Counted from the stretch's first letter, positions 23,208 through 33,297 are shown. The stretch: DNA of 64,000 bases from Mycobacterium sp. 852002-50816_SCH5313054-b (GCF_001667185.1 NZ_LZIC01000054.1:59170-123169), one strand, 5' to 3'. Notes: generated by a model not told the origin, from the letters alone. Numbers and translations are program-made.

Positions 23208-24275
23208 CTAGCCAGTGGCCTCGCGAATGTAGTCGCCGATCTGGCGCAGCGACCGGATCGCCTCGGGCACCAGCGGCGCGGCCAGCTGGAAGTCGTGCAC
23301 CTGCCCGGGCCAGACGCGCACCTCGGCCGGCACGCCGACCGCCGCCAGCCGGGATGCCGCCAACTGCGCGTCGTGCAGCAACACTTCCGACCCGGAAACG
23401 TGGATGAGCGTCCGCGGCAGGCCGGGCTTGATGTGCTCGAGGGGCTCGTAAATCTCTTCGGGTTTGCCGTCCACGATGTTCTTTTCGGCCGCGCTAGCAA
23501 CCAATTCGACGAGCGCGTCAAACGCGTTGGCGGGGAACATCGCGTCGCTCTTGATGTTGGGGTGGGCCTGCTTGCATTCCTTTGCCAGCTGCAGCAGTGG
23601 CGAGATCGCCACCAGCGCCGCCGGCTCCTCGCCCTCCTCCTGGAGGCGTTGCGCCAAGGCCAGTGCGAGGTAGCCGCCCGCGGAGTCACCGGCCAGCACG
23701 ATCTGGTCCGGCTGGAAGCCGCGCTCGCGCAACCATCGGTAGGCATCGTGGCAGTCGTCCAACGCCATTCCGATCGAATGCTTGGGCAACAGCCGGTAGT
23801 TGACCACCAGTATGGGTGTGTCAGCAAACTCCGACAGGGCCTCGACGAGCCGGCCGTGGGAGTTTGCTCCACAGGTCAGGAAGGCGCCGCCGTGCAGATA
23901 CACGACGACGCGGCGGGTGCCGTCGGCGGGCAGCACCCCGGGCGCGCGCACCAGCTGCGCCGAAGCATTGGGCAAGTTCACGGTCTCGCGGACGGTTGCG
24001 GACACCGGGAGCAGGACCCGAGCCGCGGCGTCGATGAGTCCCCACGGCCAGGGCCAGTTGGGGGCGTGGCTGCCGACGGCCAGAACCGGCCGGATCGTCA
24101 GGCGTGACGCGAAGTTGGCTACCCGTGCAGCAACGCTGGGCCCGGACTCGAGTACCTCGACCGGTGCGCCGTCGCTGATTGCAAATCTGCGTTCCTCAAC
24201 TCTACGTCGCTTGAGGACCTCGTGTGGCCGAACGGTATTCCGGGGTGAGCCGGATACCTTGCTGGGTGCGGTCAT
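23208..24275 (-). CDS. lipU: Hormone-sensitive-lipase-type esterase LipU
   Basis: The 355-residue alpha/beta-hydrolase hydrolyses acyl esters. The oxyanion HGG is at 128-130 and the nucleophile S198 is in GDSAGG (196-201); the His is in QVHDF near the C-terminus. The ATG at 24275 was chosen over a GTG three codons upstream because AGGAAG sits at a suitable distance only for the ATG. It corresponds to Rv1076 but is longer at the N-terminus than I recall for that annotation. Confidence 0.92.
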   Translation of the reverse strand: MTAPSKVSGSPRNTVRPHEVLKRRRVEERRFAISDGAPVEVLESGPSVAARVANFASRLTIRPVLAVGSHAPNWPWPWGLIDAAARVLLPVSATVRETVNLPNASAQLVRAPGVLPADGTRRVVVYLHGGAFLTCGANSHGRLVEALSEFADTPILVVNYRLLPKHSIGMALDDCHDAYRWLRERGFQPDQIVLAGDSAGGYLALALAQRLQEEGEEPAALVAISPLLQLAKECKQAHPNIKSDAMFPANAFDALVELVASAAEKNIVDGKPEEIYEPLEHIKPGLPRTLIHVSGSEVLLHDAQLAASRLAAVGVPAEVRVWPGQVHDFQLAAPLVPEAIRSLRQIGDYIREATG

Positions 24276-24506
24276 GCTCAACACTTCCTACGCCGTTGTA
24301 GTGCGATACAGCATGTGACGAGGCAGCTAAGCGTCCGGTTCAGCCCGACTCCCAGGGCGTTCAGCCAACCCCTAAAAAGTAGCTTGACAGGCGTTACTGA
24401 GTAGAACGTTTGAAGAATCTGATTTGATACCACATTTGATTCACACCGTGACCGCATTGTTGACAACCCGCCCGCGCAAACCCCGGAGCGGATCTAAACT
24501 GATTTG
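24276..24506. promoter_or_regulatory. AT-richer divergent promoter region lipU / SGNH gene
   Basis: These 231 bp have noticeably lower GC than their surroundings, with a TTGACA hexamer near 24,383 and AACGTT at about 24,408. TAAACT (24,495-24,500) lies 6 nt before the GTG of the downstream gene, a leaderless-type promoter. I could not identify a known operator. Confidence 0.5.
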
Positions 24507-25484
24507 GTGACCATCCGGGTGCCGCGTCGTTCGACGATCGCCCTGGCCACAGCGGGTGCGCTCGCCTCGACGGGTACGGCCTATCTGGGCGCACGCAACC
24601 TGCTCGTGGGCCAGGCGGCGCACACGCGCACCGTCATCCCGAAGGCCTGGGACATCCCGCCGCGCGCCGACGGTGTGTACAGCCCCGGCGGCGGGCGCGT
24701 GCAGCGGTGGCAGCGCGGCATGCCCGTCGACATGCATCTGATGATCTTCGGCGACTCCACCGCCACCGGGTACGGCTGCATGAGCGCCGCGGAAGTCCCC
24801 GGCGTGCTGATCGCGCGCGGGCTGGCCGAACGGACCGGCAACCCGGTGCGCCTGAGCACCAAGGCCATCGTCGGCGCCACGTCGAAGGGCGTGGCCGGTC
24901 AGGTCGATGCGATGTTCGTGGCCGGACCGCCGCCGGACGTGGCCGTGATGATGCTGGGGGCCAATGACGTCACCGCCCTCAACGGCATCAGCCAGTCGGC
25001 GCAGCGGCTGGCCCTGACCGTCCGCAAGCTGCGCTCCCGCGGGGCGGTCGTAGTCGTCGGCACCTGCCCGGACCTGGGCGTCGTCAGCGCCATCCCGCAA
25101 CCGCTCCGCTCGCTGGCGCACGCGCGGACGACGCAGCTCGCCCGCGCCCAGACGGCCGCCGTCCGCGGGGCCGGCGGCGTGCCGGTTCCCATGGCGCAGC
25201 TGCTCGCACCCCGGTTCCGCACCCAGCGCGAGCAGATGTTCTCCGCCGACGGGTTCCACCCCTCGCCGACCGCCTATGCGCTGGCCGCCGAGGCGTTGCT
25301 CGTCGCGGTGTGCGATTCGCTGGGCATACCGGCCGCGAGCCCGGTGCCCGACGTCCCGGTGCCCGCGGGCACGCCGCTGCTGGGTCCGGCCCACACGCGG
25401 CTGAGCGTGATGTCGCGGCTGTGGCGGCGTCCGGTTTCGGGGTCGGCCGCCCCGTCCGCGTGGGCTCCGGTCGCCACCGACTAG
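24507..25484 (+). CDS. SGNH/GDSL-type hydrolase, Rv1075c-like
   Basis: The 325-residue exported or membrane-anchored esterase has a hydrophobic N-terminus (about 10-30). Its SGNH blocks are: nucleophile S84 in FGDSTATGYG, block II glycine in AIVGATSKG, block III Asn in LGAND, and DGFHPS supplying Asp and His. M. tuberculosis Rv1075c is a GDSL esterase. The GTG at 24507 fits a leaderless promoter. It lies upstream of fadA3 in the same direction. Confidence 0.92.
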   Translation: MTIRVPRRSTIALATAGALASTGTAYLGARNLLVGQAAHTRTVIPKAWDIPPRADGVYSPGGGRVQRWQRGMPVDMHLMIFGDSTATGYGCMSAAEVPGVLIARGLAERTGNPVRLSTKAIVGATSKGVAGQVDAMFVAGPPPDVAVMMLGANDVTALNGISQSAQRLALTVRKLRSRGAVVVVGTCPDLGVVSAIPQPLRSLAHARTTQLARAQTAAVRGAGGVPVPMAQLLAPRFRTQREQMFSADGFHPSPTAYALAAEALLVAVCDSLGIPAASPVPDVPVPAGTPLLGPAHTRLSVMSRLWRRPVSGSAAPSAWAPVATD

Positions 25485-25557
25485 ATTTGTTCTGGCCCGC
25501 CGGGGTGAACTCACTCCCGCCTATGAAGCGAGCCCGCATCCGCTGGAAGGAACAGCC

Positions 25558-26775
25558 ATGCCCGAAGCCGTCATCGTCTCTGCCGCGCGCTCGCCGATCG
25601 GCCGCGCCATGAAGGGGTCGCTGGTCAGCATGCGACCCGACGACCTCGCCGCCCAGCTGGTACGGGCGGCGCTCGACAAGGTGCCCGCGCTGAACCCGCA
25701 CCAGATCGACGACCTGATCCTGGGCTGTGGCCTGCCCGGCGGCGAATCCGGCTTCAACATGGCCCGCGTCGTCGCCGTCGAGCTCGGCTATGACTTCCTG
25801 CCCGGCACCACCGTCAACCGGTACTGCTCGTCGTCGCTGCAGACCACGCGGATGGCGTTCCACGCGATCAAGGCGGGCGAGGGCGACGCGTTCATCTCCG
25901 CGGGCGTGGAGACCGTCTCCCGCTTCGGCAAGGGCAACTCCGACTCGTGGCCCGACACCAAGAATCCGCTGTTCGACGAGGCCCAGGAGCGTTCGGCGGC
26001 GGCCGCCGCGGGCGCCGACGAATGGCACGATCCCCGCGCCGACGGAAACCTGCCCGACGTGTACATCGCGATGGGGCAGACCGCGGAGAACGTCGCCATC
26101 ATGACGGGCATCAGCCGCGAGGACCAGGACCGCTGGGGGGTGCGCAGCCAGAACCGGGCCGAGGAGGCGATCAAGAGCGGCTTCTTCGAGCGGGAGATCA
26201 CCCCGGTGACCCTGCCCGACGGCACCACCGTCAGCACCGACGACGGCCCCCGCGCGGGCACCACCTACGAGAAGGTCTCCGAGCTCAAGCCGGTGTTCCG
26301 GCCCAACGGCACCATCACCGCGGGCAACGCCTGCCCGCTCAACGACGGCGCGGCGGCGCTGGTGATCACCAGCGACACCAAGGCCAAGGAGCTGGGCCTG
26401 ACGCCGCTGGCCCGCATCGTGTCCACCGCCGTCAGCGGGCTGTCCCCGGAGATCATGGGCCTGGGCCCCATCGAGGCGTGCAAGAAGGCGCTGGCGCGGG
26501 CCGGCATGTCGATCGGCGACATCGACCTGTACGAGATCAACGAGGCCTTCGCAGTGCAGGTGCTGGGCTCGGCGCGCGAGCTCGGCATGGACGAGGACAA
26601 GCTGAACGTGTCCGGCGGAGCGATCGCGCTGGGTCACCCGTTCGGCATGACCGGAGCGCGCATCGCCACCACGCTGATCAACAACCTGCAGACGCAGGAC
26701 AAGGCGCTCGGCCTGGAAAGCATGTGCGTCGGCGGCGGCCAGGGCATGGCGATGGTGATCGAGCGGCTGAGTTAG
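25558..26775 (+). CDS. fadA3: Acetyl-CoA acyltransferase (thiolase) FadA3
   Basis: The 405-residue degradative thiolase is predicted to cleave 3-ketoacyl-CoA in beta-oxidation. The acyl-accepting C90 is in NRYCSSSLQT. The His of NEAFAVQ and ALGHPFGMTGAR and the second Cys in CVGGGQG complete the active site. GGAAGGA precedes the ATG. It follows the SGNH gene by 73 nt and ends before a bidirectional terminator. Confidence 0.95.
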   Translation: MPEAVIVSAARSPIGRAMKGSLVSMRPDDLAAQLVRAALDKVPALNPHQIDDLILGCGLPGGESGFNMARVVAVELGYDFLPGTTVNRYCSSSLQTTRMAFHAIKAGEGDAFISAGVETVSRFGKGNSDSWPDTKNPLFDEAQERSAAAAAGADEWHDPRADGNLPDVYIAMGQTAENVAIMTGISREDQDRWGVRSQNRAEEAIKSGFFEREITPVTLPDGTTVSTDDGPRAGTTYEKVSELKPVFRPNGTITAGNACPLNDGAAALVITSDTKAKELGLTPLARIVSTAVSGLSPEIMGLGPIEACKKALARAGMSIGDIDLYEINEAFAVQVLGSARELGMDEDKLNVSGGAIALGHPFGMTGARIATTLINNLQTQDKALGLESMCVGGGQGMAMVIERLS

Positions 26776-26932
26776 GCCGACTCGCGGATTGAGGGTGCGT
26801 CCCGGTGATCCGGTGTGCACCTAGGGCTTTGCGTGGGCGTTCAGGGCGGGAAAATCGCCGGGATGCCGCCGCCAGCTCACGCTCGAAGCCTTGAGCACAC
26901 ACTCAACGCCTCAGCGTTGCTCACTCGACGAG

Positions 26933-26960
26933 AAAGGCCGGCACCGCAGTGCCGGCCTTT
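26933..26960. terminator. Bidirectional terminator hairpin
   Basis: A perfect 12-bp stem, AAAGGCCGGCAC / GTGCCGGCCTTT, with a CGCA loop lies between the convergent fadA3 and Bax-inhibitor genes, 14 bp from the latter's stop. It offers T runs for both strands. Confidence 0.8.
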
Positions 26961-26974
26961 GCCGTCGAAGCGAA

Positions 26975-27811
26975 CTAGTCGTTCTGCAAATAACTGAGCA
27001 GGCGCAGGATCTCGAGGTACAGCCAGACCAGGGTCACCGTCAGGCCCAGCGCGATGCCCCACGCCGCCTTGTCCGGCGCGCCGGCGCGGATCATCTGGTC
27101 GGCCGCGTCGAAGTCGATCAGGAAGCTGAACGCCGCGATGGCGATGCACACCAGCGAGAAGATGATCGCGATCGGTCCGCCGCTGCGCAGGCCCAGGCCC
27201 GCGCCGCCGTTCACGTGGAACATCGCCAGCACGAAGTTGCCGAGCATCAGGAACAGCACCCCGAACAGGGCGGCGACCACCATCCGCGTGAACTTGGGCG
27301 TGACCCGGATGGCGCCGGTCTTGTAGACCACGAGCATCCCGAAGAACACGCCGAAGGTGCCCAGCACGGCCTCGCCGATCAGCGCGCCGGCATTGGCGTT
27401 GGAGACCTGGAAGTTGGCGAAGACGAACGAGACGGCACCGAGGAACAGCCCCTCAAGAACGGCGTAGCTGAGCACGATCGCGGGGTTGTCCTGCTTGCGA
27501 CCGAAGGTCGCGATCAGCACCAGACCCAAGCCGCCGAGCGCGCCGATCAGGGTCAGCGGCATCGCCAGCGAGAGCTTGGACGCCACCAGGAAGTAGGACA
27601 CGACGGCCGAGGCGGTCAGCACGGCCAGCGTCATGCCGGTCTTGGTGACGACGTCGTCGATGGTCAGCGGACGGGAAGCTTTGGTCTCCTGGTAGGGAAC
27701 TGTGTAGGGGTCGGCCTGGTAGTAGCCTGGGGCCGCTCCAGTCCCGAATTGCGCGTATCCGCCCTGCTGCTTAGGCAGCGAGCGAAATACCGGGTTACTT
27801 GTCTCCCGCAC
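26975..27811 (-). CDS. Bax inhibitor-1/YccA-type membrane protein, Rv1073-like
   Basis: The 278-residue protein has a Tyr/Gln-rich cytoplasmic N-terminus (1-48) and seven transmembrane helices of the BI-1-like superfamily, ending with an acidic half-helix region FDAADQMIRAGAP. The family forms pH-sensitive calcium leak channels in some bacteria; the mycobacterial role is unknown. The GTG at 27811 has AGAGAGGA 6-9 nt upstream and yields the family start VRETSNPVFRSLP. Confidence 0.92.
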   Translation of the reverse strand: MRETSNPVFRSLPKQQGGYAQFGTGAAPGYYQADPYTVPYQETKASRPLTIDDVVTKTGMTLAVLTASAVVSYFLVASKLSLAMPLTLIGALGGLGLVLIATFGRKQDNPAIVLSYAVLEGLFLGAVSFVFANFQVSNANAGALIGEAVLGTFGVFFGMLVVYKTGAIRVTPKFTRMVVAALFGVLFLMLGNFVLAMFHVNGGAGLGLRSGGPIAIIFSLVCIAIAAFSFLIDFDAADQMIRAGAPDKAAWGIALGLTVTLVWLYLEILRLLSYLQND

Positions 27812-28053
27812 CGTCGGATCCTCTCTATGGGTCTGTGGGTTCGAGCTGTGCGAACAACTGCTCAACGACCAGGTGGCCGCCCGGGTTCCCAGCGGACCTG
27901 CTGTTTCTCTAGGTTTCGGGACTTTTCCGGCCTCGTAACGAACTCTGCTGTTGTTGTCGTCCGGTCAAACATAAACCTTACCCGCGGGCATCGCTTCAGG
28001 CGTGACGATCTAGATTGCTGGTCGAGACCGGGCGGCGATGGGAGGCTGGCGCG

Positions 28054-29091
28054 TTGAGCGACGAATCAGATGAGGTTCTGACCCGGGTCGAAGGCGGAGT
28101 CGGACTGATCACGCTCAACCGCCCCAAGGCGATCAACTCGCTGAATCAACACATGGTGGACGCATTAAGCGCCGTGCTCACCCGTTGGGAAAACGACGAC
28201 GCGGTGCGCGCGGTGGTGCTGGCGGGCACGGGCGACCGCGGCCTGTGCGCCGGCGGCGACGTGGTCGCGGTCTACCACAGCGCCCGCAAGGACGGCGTCG
28301 AGGTACGGAAGTTCTGGCGCGACGAGTATCTGCTCAACGGCCAGATCGGCAGGTTCGCCAAGCCGTACGTGTCGCTGATGGACGGCATCGTGATGGGCGG
28401 CGGGGTCGGCGTCAGCGCGCACGGCAGCGTGCGGGTGGTGACCGAAACCTCAAAGGTGGCCATGCCGGAAGTGGGCATCGGGTTCATCCCCGACGTCGGC
28501 GGAGCGTTTCTGCTTTCCCGGGCCCCGGGCGAGCTCGGGCTCCACGCCGCCCTGACCGGAGCCCCGTTCTCCGGATCCGACGCCATCGCCATGGGATTCG
28601 CCGACCACTACGTGCCACACGGCGAACTCGACGCGTTCATCGCGGCGACCGTGGCCGACGGCATCGACAGCGCGCTGGCCGCCCACGCCATCGAGCCACC
28701 CCCGAGTGAGCTTGCCGCGCAACGTGATTGGATCGACGAGTGCTTCGCCGGCGACACCATGGTGGACATCGTGGCCGCGCTGCGCGGTCACGATGCCGCA
28801 CCGGCGAACGACGCCGCCAACCTGATCGCGACCCGCTCCCCCATCGCCGTGTCGGTGGCCCTGGAGGCTGTGCGCCGGGCCGCGAAGATGGACACGCTGG
28901 AAGATGTTCTGGTGCAGGACTATCGGGTGTCGAGCGCGTCCGCGCGCTCACACGACCTGGTGGAGGGCATCCGCGCGCAGATCATCGACAAAGATCGCAA
29001 TCCGAAGTGGTCGCCGGCGACGCTGACCGAAATCACCGCGGCTGACGTCGAGGCGTATTTCGCACCGGTCGACGACGACCTGACTTTCTAG
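28054..29091 (+). CDS. echA9: 3-hydroxyisobutyryl-CoA hydrolase-like crotonase EchA9
   Basis: The 345-residue crotonase-fold protein carries the hydrolase-type oxyanion segments CAGGDVVA and [13 protein letters not shown], plus [13 protein letters not shown] and the long C-terminal region typical of HIBYL-CoA hydrolases of valine catabolism. The TTG at 28054 has GGGAGG 8 nt upstream and gives exactly the length of Rv1071c. EchA8 follows after 13 nt. Confidence 0.93.
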   Translation: MSDESDEVLTRVEGGVGLITLNRPKAINSLNQHMVDALSAVLTRWENDDAVRAVVLAGTGDRGLCAGGDVVAVYHSARKDGVEVRKFWRDEYLLNGQIGRFAKPYVSLMDGIVMGGGVGVSAHGSVRVVTETSKVAMPEVGIGFIPDVGGAFLLSRAPGELGLHAALTGAPFSGSDAIAMGFADHYVPHGELDAFIAATVADGIDSALAAHAIEPPPSELAAQRDWIDECFAGDTMVDIVAALRGHDAAPANDAANLIATRSPIAVSVALEAVRRAAKMDTLEDVLVQDYRVSSASARSHDLVEGIRAQIIDKDRNPKWSPATLTEITAADVEAYFAPVDDDLTF

Positions 29092-29104
29092 AAAGGCGGT
29101 TCGG

Positions 29105-29884
29105 GTGACCGACAACTACGAGACCATCCTGGTCGAGCGCGACCAGCGGGTCGGGATCATCACGCTGAACCGGCCCCAGGCGCTCAACGCGCTCAACAGC
29201 CAGGTGATGCGCGAAGTCACCAGCGCGGCAACCGAACTGGACAACGATCCAGGCATCGGGGCGATCGTCATCACGGGTTCGGCCAAGGCGTTCGCGGCCG
29301 GCGCCGACATCAAGGAAATGGTGGCCCTGACGTTCGCCGACGCGTTCGACGCCGACTTCTTCGCCGCCTGGGGCAAACTGGCCGCCGTCCGCACCCCCAC
29401 GATCGCCGCGGTGGCCGGTCACGCGCTGGGCGGCGGCTGCGAACTGGCGATGATGTGCGACCTGCTGATCGCGGCCGACACCGCGAAGTTCGGCCAGCCC
29501 GAGATCAAACTCGGGGTGCTGCCCGGCATGGGCGGTTCGCAGCGGCTCACCCGCGCCATCGGCAAGGCCAAGGCCATGGACCTCATCCTGACCGGGCGCA
29601 CCATCGACGCCGCGGAAGCCGAACGCAGCGGCCTGGTTTCGCGGGTGGTGCCGGCCGACGACCTGCTGACCGAGGCCAAGGCCGTCGCCACCACGATTTC
29701 GCAGATGTCGCGGTCGGCGGCGCGGATGGCCAAAGAAGCTGTCAACCGCGCCTTCGAATCCACACTGTCCGAAGGGCTTCTCTACGAACGCAGGCTATTC
29801 CATTCCACATTCGCGACCGAGGACCAGTCCGAGGGAATGGCGGCATTCATCGAGAAGCGGGCAGCAAAATTCACCCACCGATAG
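29105..29884 (+). CDS. echA8: Enoyl-CoA hydratase EchA8
   Basis: The 259-residue crotonase hydrates 2-enoyl-CoA in beta-oxidation. Both glutamates of true hydratases are present, in [11 protein letters not shown] and [15 protein letters not shown], with oxyanion residues in [15 protein letters not shown] start is used with AAAGGCGG upstream. It is the second gene of an echA9-echA8-membrane hydrolase run, the same as Rv1071c-Rv1070c-Rv1069c. Confidence 0.96.
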   Translation: MTDNYETILVERDQRVGIITLNRPQALNALNSQVMREVTSAATELDNDPGIGAIVITGSAKAFAAGADIKEMVALTFADAFDADFFAAWGKLAAVRTPTIAAVAGHALGGGCELAMMCDLLIAADTAKFGQPEIKLGVLPGMGGSQRLTRAIGKAKAMDLILTGRTIDAAEAERSGLVSRVVPADDLLTEAKAVATTISQMSRSAARMAKEAVNRAFESTLSEGLLYERRLFHSTFATEDQSEGMAAFIEKRAAKFTHR

Positions 29885-29893
29885 GACGCTTCG

Positions 29894-31639
29894 ATGAGCG
29901 AGCCGAGTCCCACGACGACCGTCCCCGAGGACGAAGCCGCCCGCGACACCGAGCCCGAGGCCAAACCGGAGGCCCGCGAACCACGCTCGCCCAAAAGGCC
30001 TTGGTGGGTGCGCCATTACACGTTTATGGGCACCACGGTCGGGCTGATCTTCATCTGGTTTTCGATGACGCCGTCACTGCTGCCGCGCGCCGCGCTGTTC
30101 CAGGGGCTGGTCAGCGGCATCTCCGGCGCGATCGGCTACGGGTTCGGAGTGTTCGGCGTATGGCTGGTCCGCTTCATGCGCACCAAGAATTACAGCCCGC
30201 CAGCGCCACGCTGGGCGTGGATGGTGCTGATCCCGGTCGGCGCGGCCGGCATGGTGGTGATGGCGATTCGGTTCCACGTCTGGCAAGACCGCGTGCGCGA
30301 CCTGATGGGCGTGCAGCACCTGAAGTGGTACGACTACCCGGTGGCTGCCGGCCTGTCGCTGGTGGTGCTGTTCACGCTGGTCGAAATCGGCCAGTTCATC
30401 CGGTGGCTGGTCCGTTTTCTGGTGGAGCAGCTGGATCGCATTGCGCCGTTTCGCCTTTCGGTGACCATCGTCATCGTCGTGCTCGTGGTGCTGACCATCA
30501 CCCTGCTCAACGGCGTGGTGCTCAAGTTCGCCATGCGCACCATGAACGACACCTTCGCCTCGGCCAACAACGAGATGAGCCCCGACACCGCGGCCCCGAA
30601 AACGCCGCTGCGATCCGGCGGCCCGCAGTCGCTGGTGTCGTGGGAGTCGCTGGGCCACCAGGGCCGCATCTTCGTGCAAGCCGGCCCGAAGGTCGCCGAA
30701 CTCGCCGCTTTCAACGGCACTCCGGCCACCGAACCGATCCGGGCCTACGCCGGGCTGAACTCCGCCGACGACATCACGGCGACCGCGGATCTGGCGGCGC
30801 GGGAGCTGCAGCGCACCGGCGGACTGCAACGCGCCGTCGTCGCGGTCGGGACCACCACGGGCACCGGCTGGATCAACGAGGCCGAGGCGGATGCGCTCGA
30901 GTACATGTACAACGGCAACACCGCGATCGTGAGCATGCAGTATTCCTTCTTGCCGAGTTGGCTTTCGTTCCTGGTGGACAAGGAGAATGCCCGCCACGCC
31001 GGCCAGGCGCTGTTCGAGGCGGTCGACAGATTGATTCGGCAAATGCCCGAGGCGCAACGCCCCAAGCTCGTCGTGTTCGGCGAGAGCCTGGGATCGTTCG
31101 GCGGCGAGGCGCCGTTCATGAGCCTGAACAATGTCCTGGCGCGCACCGATGGCGCGCTGTTCAGCGGACCGACCTTCCAGAACACCATCTGGACCGATTT
31201 GACCTCCGCCCGCGACGGCGGGTCGCCGGAGTGGTTGCCGATCTACAACGACGGTAGAAACGTCCGATTCGTCGCCCGCCCAAGCGATTTGCAGCGCCCC
31301 AACGCACCGTGGGACCACCCGCGGGTGGTCTATCTACAGCACGCCTCCGATCCGATCGCCTGGTGGACCCCCGACCTGCTATTCGCCAAACCGGACTGGC
31401 TGCGGGAAAAGCGGGGGTATGACGTACTGCCCGAAACCTATTGGATCCCGGTGGTGACCTTCCTTCAGGTCTCGGCCGACATGGCGGTGGCCGTGGACGT
31501 GCCCGACGGGCACGGCCATCACTACGTCGCCGACGCGGCCAACGGCTGGGCGGCGGTGCTGTCGCCGCCCGGTTGGACCGACGAAAAGACCGCCAAGCTG
31601 CGGCCGCTCCTCCATTCCGATGCCACCTCCACCGGGTAG
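29894..31639 (+). CDS. Membrane alpha/beta-hydrolase family protein, Rv1069c-like
   Basis: The 581-residue protein has a charged N-terminal 40 residues, about five transmembrane helices (45-215) and a C-terminal domain with the serine-hydrolase elbow FGESLGSFGGE (about 396-406). This is the Abhydrolase_9 arrangement. The substrate is unknown; a lipid or envelope ester is likely from location. It begins 9 nt after echA8 and its stop abuts that of the convergent rhodanese gene. Confidence 0.9.
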   Translation: MSEPSPTTTVPEDEAARDTEPEAKPEAREPRSPKRPWWVRHYTFMGTTVGLIFIWFSMTPSLLPRAALFQGLVSGISGAIGYGFGVFGVWLVRFMRTKNYSPPAPRWAWMVLIPVGAAGMVVMAIRFHVWQDRVRDLMGVQHLKWYDYPVAAGLSLVVLFTLVEIGQFIRWLVRFLVEQLDRIAPFRLSVTIVIVVLVVLTITLLNGVVLKFAMRTMNDTFASANNEMSPDTAAPKTPLRSGGPQSLVSWESLGHQGRIFVQAGPKVAELAAFNGTPATEPIRAYAGLNSADDITATADLAARELQRTGGLQRAVVAVGTTTGTGWINEAEADALEYMYNGNTAIVSMQYSFLPSWLSFLVDKENARHAGQALFEAVDRLIRQMPEAQRPKLVVFGESLGSFGGEAPFMSLNNVLARTDGALFSGPTFQNTIWTDLTSARDGGSPEWLPIYNDGRNVRFVARPSDLQRPNAPWDHPRVVYLQHASDPIAWWTPDLLFAKPDWLREKRGYDVLPETYWIPVVTFLQVSADMAVAVDVPDGHGHHYVADAANGWAAVLSPPGWTDEKTAKLRPLLHSDATSTG

Positions 31640-32086
31640 CTAGAGCCAGCGGCGAACGGCCGTACCGGCGTCCACCGTCGCTGACCGGCGCGGGCCCACC
31701 GGCTCACCGGTGAGCTGGTCCAGCACACCGGAACTGGCCAGCGCCTGATAGCCGCCGATGACGTCGGTGGCGCGGTGCAGGCCGATGTCGAGCAGCGCGG
31801 CGGCCGCCAGGCTGGACGTGTAGCCCTCCGAGCAGACGATCACCCACTCGACGTCGTCGTCGACGGCCTCGGGCAACTTGGCGTCGCTGGTCGGGTCGCA
31901 CCGCCATTCCAGGACGTTGCGTTCGATCACCAGCGCGCCCGGCAACTGGCCCTCGCGGAGCCGCTGGGCCTGCGGCCGGATGTCGACGAGCACGGCCTCG
32001 CGCCGGAGCGCCTCGGGCACCTCGGTGGCGCGAAGGCGGCGGAACCGGCGCCGGGCCGATCTCAGGACAACGTCGATGCGGCTCAT
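31640..32086 (-). CDS. Rhodanese-domain protein, Rv1066-like
   Basis: The 148-residue single rhodanese domain has the active cysteine C85 in the loop CSEGYTS and a conserved VLVDIRP near 33-39. It probably transfers sulfane sulfur. The ATG overlaps the stop of the cysteine dioxygenase gene by one base (TGATG), so the two are translated together and should act on the same cysteine-sulfur pool. Confidence 0.9.
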   Translation of the reverse strand: MSRIDVVLRSARRRFRRLRATEVPEALRREAVLVDIRPQAQRLREGQLPGALVIERNVLEWRCDPTSDAKLPEAVDDDVEWVIVCSEGYTSSLAAAALLDIGLHRATDVIGGYQALASSGVLDQLTGEPVGPRRSATVDAGTAVRRWL

Positions 32087-32667
32087 CAGGATCCCTCCGG
32101 TTGATCGGTCAGTTCGGTGCGGTCGCGGCGCAACCGGTTGTGTTCGGTGACCTCGTAGTACGACATCGCGGTCAGCGGTGGCGAGTAGGCATGCACGCTC
32201 AGGGTCGGCTGCACGGCCGCGGGCGCCGCCTTCGTCGCCGGTTGCGGAACGGGCCTGGGCGCCCACACCACGTCGTGCACCCAGCCCAGCGGGAACCCGG
32301 CCTGATCGCCCGCGTCCAACCGGCGCCGCCGCAAACCCTTTCCGTCCCAGCGGAATTCGCTGAGTGAACCGGACAGCACGGTCAGCGCACCCAGCGACCC
32401 GCCGTGGTCGTGTAGCTCCGTGGCGTGACCGGGCACCCAGCTGATCAGCCAGATGTCCAGTTCCTCGTCGCCGTGAATGCGGGTGAACCAGCGCTTGGAT
32501 TCCGGCACCCCGCCCCTGGGCAGCAGGTGGTCACAACGCCCGCTGAGGACATGGTCGGCGGCCTGGTCGGTGGCGTGCAGCAGGTCGGGCACCCGCAACC
32601 GGGTGGGTCCCGGTGCGGGTTTGAGGGGCGACGAGACGGCGGCAGGCGCCGCAAAAGAAACGGACAT
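32086..32667 (-). CDS. Cysteine dioxygenase family protein, Rv1065-like
   Basis: The 193-residue cupin has an iron-binding triad of H86 and H88 in ELHDHGGS and H131 in GWVHDV. The R60-like arginine in RWFTRIHG could bind substrate carboxylate. Members oxidise cysteine to cysteine sulfinate; other thiols are possible. GGAG lies 9 nt before the ATG. It is divergent from lpqV and coupled to a rhodanese gene. Confidence 0.88.
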   Translation of the reverse strand: MSVSFAAPAAVSSPLKPAPGPTRLRVPDLLHATDQAADHVLSGRCDHLLPRGGVPESKRWFTRIHGDEELDIWLISWVPGHATELHDHGGSLGALTVLSGSLSEFRWDGKGLRRRRLDAGDQAGFPLGWVHDVVWAPRPVPQPATKAAPAAVQPTLSVHAYSPPLTAMSYYEVTEHNRLRRDRTELTDQPEGS

Positions 32668-32767
32668 TCGAGGAGCTCCAGGGTCAACGGATAGGCAAGC
32701 GGCGGCGGGTCAGGGCCGACAACACTCGCAAAATCCGAAGCGCTCCATCACGGTCGCCAGTGTTGCA

Positions 32768-32773
32768 TAGATT
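32768..32773 (+). promoter_or_regulatory. -10 box TAGATT for leaderless lpqV
   Basis: TAGATT matches TANNNT and ends 6 nt before the lpqV GTG, which has no Shine-Dalgarno. The transcript is expected to be leaderless. Confidence 0.55.
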
Positions 32774-32779
32774 GGGACC

Positions 32780-33223
32780 GTGCGCCGTTGCCGTCATCGC
32801 CCCGGGCAGCGGACCGCGCTTGTCGTCGCGACGCTTCTCCTGGCGGTCACGGGGTGCGCGCACGGCGCGCCCGGCGGCACCGCGACGAGCCCGTCGGCGC
32901 GCCCGTCGAGCATCCCCCGCGGCCCGGCCTCGGCGCCGCCGGGCGCCATCGGGCTCACCCCGGGCGGGGTGACGACCAGGGTCGACGTCCCCGCGGATTC
33001 GACCGAGGAGGAGTACTTCCAGGCCTGTCACGCCGCAAAAGTCTGGATGGAAACCCAGCCCAGGACGGGTGCGTCGCTGCTCGAGCCGTACCTGGCGATG
33101 GTGCAGGCCTCGCCGTCGGGCACACCCGGCACCTGGGGCGCCCGATGGTCGGAGCTGACGCTGGCCAGGCAGGCGGCCGTGATCACCGCCGCGCGCGCGG
33201 CCGCCGGCGACGAATGCGGGTAG
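32780..33223 (+). CDS. lpqV: Lipoprotein LpqV
   Basis: The 147-residue lipoprotein has a basic N-terminus, a hydrophobic core and the lipobox AVTGC with lipidated C26. The mature part has a Pro/Ser-rich linker, then a helical domain with two further cysteines (QAC and DEC). It is placed as Rv1064c between the Rv1065 and Rv1063c homologues. The function is unknown. Confidence 0.88.
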   Translation: MRRCRHRPGQRTALVVATLLLAVTGCAHGAPGGTATSPSARPSSIPRGPASAPPGAIGLTPGGVTTRVDVPADSTEEEYFQACHAAKVWMETQPRTGASLLEPYLAMVQASPSGTPGTWGARWSELTLARQAAVITAARAAAGDECG

Positions 33224-33297
33224 GCCGGGGCTTCGGGCAATTGTGATCACGCGTACGAAAAGTGCGGATTGCGGCTGCCGCCGCGCAGAATGAACGC

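Noticed and set aside
24383..24415. TTGACA and AACGTT near lipU as a KstR-like operator
   Set aside because: The AAC and GTT half-sites lack the 2-nt spacing of the KstR consensus.
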